A stretch of DNA of 33,508 nucleotides. Source: Acidovorax sp. SUPP3334. Lineage in GTDB: Bacteria > Pseudomonadota > Gammaproteobacteria > Burkholderiales > Burkholderiaceae_C. The position numbers and the translations under genes are program-made. The DNA lies in NCBI RefSeq assembly GCF_030159055.1, contig NZ_BQXQ01000048.1, forward strand, positions 1-33,508, written 5' to 3'. Below the pieces are notes generated by a model. It was not told the DNA's origin and ran no database searches. It saw only the letters and a program-made list of their open reading frames with translations. Of this stretch, positions 27,817-33,508 are shown piece after piece (positions within the stretch are counted from its first letter, which is position 1; every line of letters begins with the position of its first letter).

Positions 27817-28638
27817 TCAAAGCTTTCGCACCATTTCGGGGCCGCAATTTGCACCAAACTCATGCAGCGCGGCTTGCAGAGCCTCCCATGCAGCTGGCAC
27901 CAAGGCAGCCGGACCTTTCACCCCCAGTTCGATGTGACGCCCGTGCACCGGATGGTCCACGCTGGGCAAGCTGAAGACCCGCACGGATGCATTCAGGCTC
28001 TCGATGCGCTCCATCAAAGGCGTGAGGGCTGCTTCCATCGCACCATACACCACGACGGAATGCTCGATCTGGGGCTCGCGGTTGAACCACTGCGCATATT
28101 GCTCGTCCAGAACCCACTCGACCATCGGCCAAGCCATGACGGGGAAACCCGGCACGAAGTGCACTGCACCGCCCGAAGCACCATCGCATGAAAAACCAGG
28201 AATCTTGTTATAGGGATTCGGAATGATGCGAGCCCCCTCGGGAAAGACGCCCATGTTCAAGCGGTGCACATTGTCTGGACGATCGGGTTCATAAGCGGTC
28301 CCCTGCTCCAATGCCACATCCTGCATGCGCTCTCGAATCAATGACTCGGCCTGCGGATGCAAGACAAGCGCCACCTGCAATGCACGGGCTGCACACTGGC
28401 GCGTGTGGTCATCCGGCGTTGCCCCGATACCGCCGCACGAAAACACAATGTCGCCCGAAGCAAACGCCTGTTCCAGCGTGGCCGTGATTCGGTCCGGATC
28501 ATCTCCCACATAGTTGGCATATGCCAGTTGCAAGCCCCGCGCGCCAAGTAACTCGATCACCTTGGGCAGATGTTTGTCCGATCGCTTGCCCGACAGTATT
28601 TCGTCGCCAATGATGATGAGTCCAAAGGAGGGAGTCAT
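27817..28638 (-). CDS. CinA N-terminal-type molybdopterin-binding domain protein
   Basis: 273-aa protein with a MoCF/CinA N-terminal fold: FGLIIIGDEILSGKRSDKHL at the start, YVGDDPDRITATLEQAFASG, the loop VFSCGGIGATPDDHTRQCAA, and FVPGFPVMAWPMVEWVLDEQ. It lacks the C-terminal nicotinamide-nucleotide amidase domain of full CinA. Members may hydrolyse ADP-ribose or related nucleotides; the substrate here is not certain. Its ATG overlaps the stop of the EI24-like gene (ATGA), so translation is coupled. The glnA regulatory region follows directly downstream. Confidence 0.85.
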   Translation of the reverse strand: MTPSFGLIIIGDEILSGKRSDKHLPKVIELLGARGLQLAYANYVGDDPDRITATLEQAFASGDIVFSCGGIGATPDDHTRQCAARALQVALVLHPQAESLIRERMQDVALEQGTAYEPDRPDNVHRLNMGVFPEGARIIPNPYNKIPGFSCDGASGGAVHFVPGFPVMAWPMVEWVLDEQYAQWFNREPQIEHSVVVYGAMEAALTPLMERIESLNASVRVFSLPSVDHPVHGRHIELGVKGPAALVPAAWEALQAALHEFGANCGPEMVRKL

Positions 28639-29570
28639 GGTGCTGAATGCGACCCGGAGGGACCGCGCGGTAAATCATCCGGAGCGCCGCCCGCTGCGAG
28701 CGACTCTGAAGCGGTGATGGTTGAAAAGACAGGCACAGGAGACTTATCGCCGCTTGCACCCCTTGGATGATCTGCATGCTCTTCACGCAATCGCTGTAGT
28801 GCATCCAGCGCGTAATGCGTGAACCACAACGACGAAAAAGCGAATACCACGGTGTAGATCCAGACGGCCAGCGGGATCAATACAAAAAATGCCGCAGCAA
28901 ACAGAATCCCTGACGCCCAGACTATGCCGGGCGCAGCGCCGAGATAACCGCACAAAATCCCGATGCCTAAAAGGCTTATGCGGTGGCGCTTGAAAATCTG
29001 CTCACGCTCCTGCCGGCTGGCATGCTCTGCCAACGCATCGAACGCCATGACCCGATACGTCAGCCAACCCCATATCAACGGAGGAAGCACCAACACCAGT
29101 GGCGGAATCAGCCAAAGCGGAACAGAAACCAGCAACGCAGCCATGGCAGCCAACGTGGCCCCCAGAGACCAAGCAAGGCTCGTCAACATGGACGCGCCCC
29201 GCTTGCACTCCAGCAAAGGAAACCGGCGTTTGGCCACGATGGTCACCACCGCAGGAGTGATCATCACGGCGATCACCAGCACTGAGACGACCATGATCAC
29301 CGGCGTGGTAAGCACAACGACGAGCAAGGGGGCGAGGGCAGTTGGCGCCTGCTCGATGCCCCATGACTGAAGCCATCCCCACACTACGCCCAAAATGTCG
29401 GAGGACTCCAAGGCCGTACGCACGGCCTGCACGGCAGCTGGCCAAAAAAAATGGCTTCCCGCCCAGGCCAGCATCAACATCAGGACAAGAGGCAACAGAG
29501 ACAGCTTAATGACGCGCGGATGCACGCAATAAACCACTGCGCGCCAAAAGGAGTCGATCAGCAACCTCAT
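28635..29570 (-). CDS. EI24-domain integral membrane protein
   Basis: 311-aa membrane protein with the EI24/CysZ-like pattern. SFWRAVVYCVHPRVIKLSLL at the N terminus is followed by about six to seven hydrophobic segments, among them LLPLVLMLMLAW, APLLVVVLTTPVIMVVSVLV, ATLAAMAALLVSVPLWLIPP, LVLVLPPLIWGWLTYRVMAF and GILFAAAFFVLIPLAVWIYT. The conserved LIWGWLTYRVMAFDALAEHAS segment is typical of this group in beta-proteobacteria. The cytosolic C-terminal 60 residues are polar and variable. CysZ relatives import sulfate, but a transport role here is not shown. Its stop overlaps the CinA-type gene start. Confidence 0.85.
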   Translation of the reverse strand: MRLLIDSFWRAVVYCVHPRVIKLSLLPLVLMLMLAWAGSHFFWPAAVQAVRTALESSDILGVVWGWLQSWGIEQAPTALAPLLVVVLTTPVIMVVSVLVIAVMITPAVVTIVAKRRFPLLECKRGASMLTSLAWSLGATLAAMAALLVSVPLWLIPPLVLVLPPLIWGWLTYRVMAFDALAEHASRQEREQIFKRHRISLLGIGILCGYLGAAPGIVWASGILFAAAFFVLIPLAVWIYTVVFAFSSLWFTHYALDALQRLREEHADHPRGASGDKSPVPVFSTITASESLAAGGAPDDLPRGPSGSHSAP

Positions 29571-29612
29571 GGGCCGAGCATAGCGTGCCGATTCTGGCCG
29601 ATCGCCAGCGGC

Positions 29613-30656
29613 TCAAGCCCGCCCAAGCAAACGCAGTACGCCGCGCCACTGCTGGGACCAGAAGCCCTGCCCGTAGTCGCGGATCTTGCCATCAGGCCCC
29701 GCTTCCACCTGGTCGCGTACTCCGGTCGGGTCAAATCGCAATTCAAAATTGGCAGTCCGAAAAATAATGTCCCACACTGGAAGCAGCACTCCGAAATTGC
29801 AGCCGCCCAACACCGTCGCAGGTTTTAGCACGGCCTCAGTGGTCACGTAGCCATGAGAGTGAGCAGCCGCGCACGGAATGACTTTGCGGACAACCACCGT
29901 TTCGTGGCCGATGCCGATCGCGTGGTGCAGACGATGGAATCGGGGGCTCACCCACAGGCGTTCGACCCAACGTCCAAACCACAATCGCAAATTTGCATGG
30001 TGAAAGTTTTCGCTCAATTGCGTCAACGCGACAATGGCCACGAATTGGCCAGGTGCAACGCCGACCAGTTGAGCCACTGTGACCACAATGGCATCCCGCA
30101 GCAGGTCGTCCAACAGGTGGTTTCGGTTATCGCTCCACATCGTCATCTGACGTTGCGAATGGTGAAGCGAATGCAGCCGCCACCACCAGCCGAACTGGTG
30201 CTGACCACGGTGAATCCAATAGTCCACAAAATCAAAGAGAACGAGATAGATCAGCAGGCTCACCCAAGGTAGATCGGTGACCCCGGGCCAAAAAGCATCC
30301 AGATGGAAAGTACTTATCCCGTCCATGCGCAGGGCTCCGAAAAAGGCATCCCACAAAGGGTCTACGCTGAAAAATAAGGCCAAGCGGAAAAGGCCGAGGC
30401 GATGGATCAGCGTGTAGACAATGTCGGTTCGGACGGCGCTTTGATCGGTCAGGGGCTCCACAGGGCGCCACCGCTGAAGTGGCGCGATGAGCACCAGCAT
30501 GATGATCAGCTGCAATAGCCCGACCAGCAGCCATCCTGTGGCTACGTAACCGTCTTCCAGCAGCCCAGCCATTCCAGTCGCGAACATGATGGGCTGAATC
30601 AGCGATTCAAACAGCCATTGCTGCGCGCTATCAAACCCGCTCGTCAACCAATCCAT
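29613..30656 (-). CDS. Fatty acid hydroxylase / sterol desaturase family protein
   Basis: 347-aa di-iron membrane oxygenase. Hydrophobic segments lie near residues 20-60 and 85-145. Histidine clusters are HRGQH (149-153), HSLHH (162-166), NFHH (218-221) and HRLHH (241-245), the pattern of the fatty-acid-hydroxylase superfamily. Members hydroxylate or desaturate membrane lipids, carotenoids or ether lipids; the substrate is unknown. The ATG at 30656 has AGGGAG seven bases upstream and was preferred to the GTG one codon earlier. It follows the deacetylase gene by about 30 bp and precedes the EI24-like gene by 42 bp, so it is part of a minus-strand operon of envelope-type genes. Confidence 0.9.
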   Translation of the reverse strand: MDWLTSGFDSAQQWLFESLIQPIMFATGMAGLLEDGYVATGWLLVGLLQLIIMLVLIAPLQRWRPVEPLTDQSAVRTDIVYTLIHRLGLFRLALFFSVDPLWDAFFGALRMDGISTFHLDAFWPGVTDLPWVSLLIYLVLFDFVDYWIHRGQHQFGWWWRLHSLHHSQRQMTMWSDNRNHLLDDLLRDAIVVTVAQLVGVAPGQFVAIVALTQLSENFHHANLRLWFGRWVERLWVSPRFHRLHHAIGIGHETVVVRKVIPCAAAHSHGYVTTEAVLKPATVLGGCNFGVLLPVWDIIFRTANFELRFDPTGVRDQVEAGPDGKIRDYGQGFWSQQWRGVLRLLGRA

Positions 30657-30688
30657 CACTCAACTCCCTGTCTGCGAGGCGGCCAGGC

Positions 30689-31498
30689 CTAGCGCTTACC
30701 TGCCAACCAGCCGCGATAATCCGGGTGATCAGCCAAAGTTCTGAAGCAAAAGCCTCGCTGCTTCAGTCCGTCAATTAAGGGCTCCAGAACAGCAGGTGCC
30801 CAGGGATCCTTGCGCGACCAGATGCCCAAATGGGCTAACAAGATGTCGCCGCTTCGAATATTGTCCAACGCTTTTTTCAGCAAGGCAGCGTTGCTGAATT
30901 GCGCACTGGGTAATTCGTCGCCCAGAAATCCTGCAGGAGACCAGCCCACGTGCGCATAGCCACACGACTTTGCGGCGGTCAAAAGCGTTGGAGAGATCTT
31001 TCCTCCTGGCGCCCGGAACAGAGGAAGAGGTGCTTTTCCCGTGATCTCGTGCAATCGAGTGGAGGCTCGGCCAATCTCTTCGCAGTATTGTGCGGCGCTG
31101 ATGGCCAGATCTTTGCCAGCCTGAGGGCCTGCAGAAGATCGCACCTTGAACATGGGTGTACCCTTTGTGCCGGCATCAGCCCGCCAGTACGTGTGGTCCA
31201 TGGTGTGAGATGCAAAAGCGTGGCCTTCCACTGCGCGTGCATGCCACCATGGCGCCCAGTAGCTGCTCAAACTACTGTCACCCAACTTGGTTTTTTCATC
31301 CGCAGCGAAAAAGGTAACGAGGATGCCTTTTCTTTTGAGCACATCGGCGACGAATGGCGCAATTTCCATGTGACCCGTGTCGAAGGTGAGATACAGAGGC
31401 TTATCGCAATGAGATGTTTCTGCCGCTGCCGCTTTACCAACCACAAATATTGCTATTAAAGATATAGCAAAGAAACCCTTGGCTTCTGACAAGCGCAT
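30689..31498 (-). CDS. NodB-type polysaccharide deacetylase family protein, secreted
   Basis: 269-aa exported protein. The signal peptide spans about residues 1-26 (GFFAISLIAIFVVGKAAAAE). The NodB fold has motif 2 HTMDH (98-102), motif 3 RAPGG (162-166) and motif 5 DILLAHLG (218-225). Motif 1 is TFDTGH (38-43) instead of TFDDG, so the usual metal-binding second Asp is replaced. Deacetylases of this fold remove N- or O-acetyl groups from chitin oligomers, peptidoglycan or exopolysaccharide. The ATG at 31498 starts 11 bp after the beta-propeller gene stop, so they form an operon. Part of the signal-peptide coding region is a palindrome similar to the genome repeat. Confidence 0.87.
   Translation of the reverse strand: MRLSEAKGFFAISLIAIFVVGKAAAAETSHCDKPLYLTFDTGHMEIAPFVADVLKRKGILVTFFAADEKTKLGDSSLSSYWAPWWHARAVEGHAFASHTMDHTYWRADAGTKGTPMFKVRSSAGPQAGKDLAISAAQYCEEIGRASTRLHEITGKAPLPLFRAPGGKISPTLLTAAKSCGYAHVGWSPAGFLGDELPSAQFSNAALLKKALDNIRSGDILLAHLGIWSRKDPWAPAVLEPLIDGLKQRGFCFRTLADHPDYRGWLAGKR
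31450..31470. repeat. Palindrome in the deacetylase signal-peptide coding region
   Basis: TTGCTAT, seven bases, ATAGCAA. Read on the minus strand it differs from the site at 22737-22757 at one position. It encodes part of the hydrophobic core of the signal peptide (FAISLIAI). Confidence 0.55.
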
Positions 31499-31509
31499 GA
31501 AATTCCAGA

Positions 31510-32496
31510 TCAGTGGGGGGCGTGCTGCAAGGTCCACACGCCGTGAGGAGATTTGCCGACGTTGATTTTCTGCACTACTTTGCGCTCCACAGTGTCGATG
31601 ACAAGCATCTTGCGTGCCCAACGAGCACTGACATAAATCCATCGACCATCCGTAGAGACATCCATGCAGTCGGGCCCTCCCGGCGCGGGATAGGTGTCTA
31701 CCACTTGGTGCTTGACCATATCTATTTTGCTGATCGTGTTTGCTACACGGTTGCTGACATAGACATGGCGCTTGTCGCCTGCGCCTCGAAAGGCATGAGC
31801 GCCATTTCCCGTTTTGATCCGTTGGACGCTTTTGGGCGTGCTTTCAGAAACATCGAAAACTTCCACACTATCGCTGCCAGTCAAGCCAATAAAAAGAAAC
31901 TTATCGTCCGGGCTGCCATAGATATCTGCAGGCATGGCCCCCGTCTTGATGCGCCATTTGATTTTCTGCGTGGCGATGTCGATAGCCACCAACTCATCAC
32001 TGTCCTGCATCGTTGAGTACACCGTCCGGCTTTGGCTATCTACCCAAAGATGACTTGGTGTTTTAGAGGTCGCCACCCGTTGCACCAAGGTGAGATCTTT
32101 GCCATCCCATCGATAAAAATCGACATGATTGAGTCGATTGGCTGCAGTGATCAGCCATTTCATATCAGGGGTAAATTTCAGGTGATAGGGGTCAACGATT
32201 CCTCGAACCGTTCGCTGCACTTGCGCAGTTTTAGGATCGACAAATGTCAGTGTGTCAGCCAGTGCATTGGCTACGACCAAGGACTTTTCGTCAGGTGTGA
32301 GGTACATGTGGTGGGGCTCTTTCCCTGTCGGGATACGAGCGCTCTCAGTCCACGTCGCAGGATCAATGACGCTGATATCAGCATCAAGAGAATTCAACAC
32401 AAATACAGGGGGGGCCGCGGCAACACTGCTAACGGCAGCCAAAACAGTCCAACCGAAAAACACAACACGGAGACAACCACCAAATGAGAACTTCAC
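31510..32496 (-). CDS. YVTN-family beta-propeller repeat protein, secreted
   Basis: 328-aa protein with a signal peptide (CLRVVFFGWTVLAAVSSVAA, cut before APPVFVLNS) and about seven beta-propeller blades. Repeats of the YVTN type are visible: VFVLNSLDADISVIDPATWT, SLVVANALADTLTFVDPKTA, FLFIGLTGSDSVEVFDVS, HVYVSNRVANTISKIDMVKH and WIYVSARWARKMLVIDTVER. Such proteins are usually periplasmic or surface-bound and bind partners or ligands. The GTG at 32496 was chosen because AAGG lies seven bases upstream and it places the signal peptide at the N terminus; the upstream extension is not typical. The NodB-type gene follows by 11 bp, so the two products probably work in one compartment. Confidence 0.88.
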   Translation of the reverse strand: MKFSFGGCLRVVFFGWTVLAAVSSVAAAPPVFVLNSLDADISVIDPATWTESARIPTGKEPHHMYLTPDEKSLVVANALADTLTFVDPKTAQVQRTVRGIVDPYHLKFTPDMKWLITAANRLNHVDFYRWDGKDLTLVQRVATSKTPSHLWVDSQSRTVYSTMQDSDELVAIDIATQKIKWRIKTGAMPADIYGSPDDKFLFIGLTGSDSVEVFDVSESTPKSVQRIKTGNGAHAFRGAGDKRHVYVSNRVANTISKIDMVKHQVVDTYPAPGGPDCMDVSTDGRWIYVSARWARKMLVIDTVERKVVQKINVGKSPHGVWTLQHAPH

Positions 32497-32611
32497 AAGA
32501 GCACCTTCACAACAGAACGGCAGTCTAGCGCCTCGCGCCACACGATGGCTGCTTGCTGGAGTAACAGCCGCATAAGCAAGAAAGCGCCTTATAACGTCGA
32601 TACCCCATGGG

Positions 32612-33352
32612 TCACTCAGCAAGTGCGGCAATGTCTTTGTCGTCCAGCCACTTCCACTGCCCAGGAAGCAAATCCGATGGCAACGACAAATTCCCTATTT
32701 TCGACCTATGCAGAGACTCAACCCTATTGCCGACCGCAGCCAACATCCGTTTCACCTGATGGTACTTGCCTTCTGTCAACGTTAGGCTGATAGAGTGTTC
32801 AGAATTTTGAATACAACCTGCAGCTTTCACTGCAACTGGATCGTCATCCAGCACTACACCCTCAAGCAACCCAGATACCTGGATCTCATCGATTGGATGT
32901 TTCGTCGTCACCTCATACACCTTCGGTACGTGCTTCCTAGGCGAGCTCATACGATGGATAAACTGACCATCATCACTCAGCAACAACATACCGGTAGTGT
33001 CCTGATCCAGGCGCCCTACCGCTTGGACGCCTTGGATGGCACCTTTACAAGGTCTCTGCCTCAAGGGCGGCGGTAGCAGTGTATAGATGCTGGGATATGT
33101 CGATGGTTTTTGCGAACATTCAGTTCCTTGTGGCTTATGCAGCAGCAGATATGCCTTCGCGTGATAAATCCATTTCTGACCTTGCACTTGAAAACTTAGA
33201 GCTTCAAGTTCTAATTCAATAGATGAGTCGTTACAAACTTGAAAGCAACCAACAGATTCATTAAACAGTTCAACCATTCCTCGTTGAACCAGCCCTGCAC
33301 ATACTCGTCGCGTTCCAAACCCTTGTGAATAGAGAATATCTTGCAGTTGCAT
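32612..33352 (-). CDS. rsuA: RsuA-type 16S rRNA pseudouridine synthase
   Basis: 246-aa RsuA/RluB/E/F-family enzyme. An S4-like N terminus (MQLQDILYSQGFGTRRVCAG) precedes the catalytic domain, with KPQGTECS, catalytic Asp116 in GRLDQDTTGMLLLSDDG, VPKVYEV and LTEGKYHQVKRMLAAVGNRV. The RsuA subgroup isomerises U516 of 16S rRNA; KPQGTECS fits that subgroup. The ATG at 33352 begins the S4 domain. It lies directly after the rrn operon terminator and has lower-GC codon use than the central genes. Confidence 0.9.
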   Translation of the reverse strand: MQLQDILYSQGFGTRRVCAGLVQRGMVELFNESVGCFQVCNDSSIELELEALSFQVQGQKWIYHAKAYLLLHKPQGTECSQKPSTYPSIYTLLPPPLRQRPCKGAIQGVQAVGRLDQDTTGMLLLSDDGQFIHRMSSPRKHVPKVYEVTTKHPIDEIQVSGLLEGVVLDDDPVAVKAAGCIQNSEHSISLTLTEGKYHQVKRMLAAVGNRVESLHRSKIGNLSLPSDLLPGQWKWLDDKDIAALAE

Positions 33353-33389
33353 ATTTAATACAGCGATCAACCATCCAATTGCGCAAAGC

Positions 33390-33425
33390 AAAACGCCCCG
33401 CCATCGAAAGATGGAGGGGCGTTTT
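33390..33425 (-). terminator. Rho-independent terminator of the rRNA operon
   Basis: AAAACGCCCC pairs with GGGGCGTTTT; an inner CCATC/GATGG stem is closed by a GAAA tetraloop, with one mismatch between. Read leftward it ends in a T-rich tail. It lies 10 bp after the 5S rRNA 3' end. Confidence 0.9.
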
Positions 33426-33435
33426 CGGCTGTAAG

Positions 33436-33508
33436 AGCCTGACGATGACCTACTTTCACACGGGAATCCGCACTATCATCGGCGCAAAGTCGTTTCACTG
33501 TCCTGTTC
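33436..33508 (-). rRNA. rrf: 5S ribosomal RNA, 3' part (cut by window edge)
   Basis: The minus strand reads GAACAGGACAGTGAAACGAC then TTTGCGCCGATGATAGTGCG, GATTCCCGTGTGAAAGTAGG and TCATCGTCAGGCT, the 3' two thirds of a beta-proteobacterial 5S rRNA. The 3' end is placed at about 33436 (within two bases). The rest of the rrn operon lies to the right of the window. Confidence 0.93.

Overview
The window looks like a chromosomal segment of a plant-associated Comamonadaceae bacterium, most likely Acidovorax/Paracidovorax (avenae/citrulli type). The grounds are the encoded proteins (PmbA-DarP-Mog, CysE-TrmJ-SuhB, NtrBC-GlnA), high-GC codon use over most of the window, a family of short AT-rich repeats of a kind seen in this family, and a complete HrpX-type PIP-box promoter in front of a putative type III effector. 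The species call is inference; no database was searched.

Layout. (1) 1-4977 is a rearranged, IS-rich zone. A 5'-truncated IS5-family element is followed by a visibly lower-GC block (about 190-3470) carrying hisZ-purA-phosphoribosyltransferase, all on the minus strand. Next come an IS481 transposase remnant, a complete 851-bp IS5-family element with 18-bp perfect inverted repeats and a -1 frameshift transposase, and the 3' remnant of an HpaI-type aldolase gene that starts at the IS edge. (2) 5023-10620 is GC-rich housekeeping: pmbA, divergent darP-mog (8-bp overlap), trmJ-cysE and suhB. One AT-rich repeat follows mog directly and a second copy sits in frame inside trmJ. (3) 10732-18865 is signalling: a 1645-aa hybrid histidine kinase with its own Hpt domain, a co-directional REC/HD-GYP protein, an MscS-type channel and a stand-alone receiver. 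(4) 19045-22598 holds xth, the putative effector (minus strand, 503 aa, GTG start, with PIP box, -10 box and ribosome binding site correctly arranged), and a glycine-zipper/DUF2383-type protein. (5) 22794-27647 is the nitrogen-control cluster in the order glnA, a small secreted DUF4124 protein, ntrB, ntrC (transcription leftward). glnA is preceded by a sigma-54 promoter and two NtrC-like palindromes. (6) 27817-33352 is a lower-GC arm of tightly packed minus-strand genes: an RsuA-type pseudouridine synthase, a YVTN beta-propeller protein, a NodB-type deacetylase with a changed first motif, a fatty-acid-hydroxylase family membrane protein, an EI24-like membrane protein and a CinA-type molybdopterin-binding protein. 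(7) The right edge is the 3' end of a 5S rRNA and the terminator of an rrn operon.

How it fits together. NtrB/NtrC sense nitrogen status and would drive glnA through the sigma-54 promoter seen here. The hybrid kinase and HD-GYP gene probably form one pathway that lowers cyclic-di-GMP. The effector is the strongest candidate for something new: its promoter architecture is canonical, but I do not recognise the protein.
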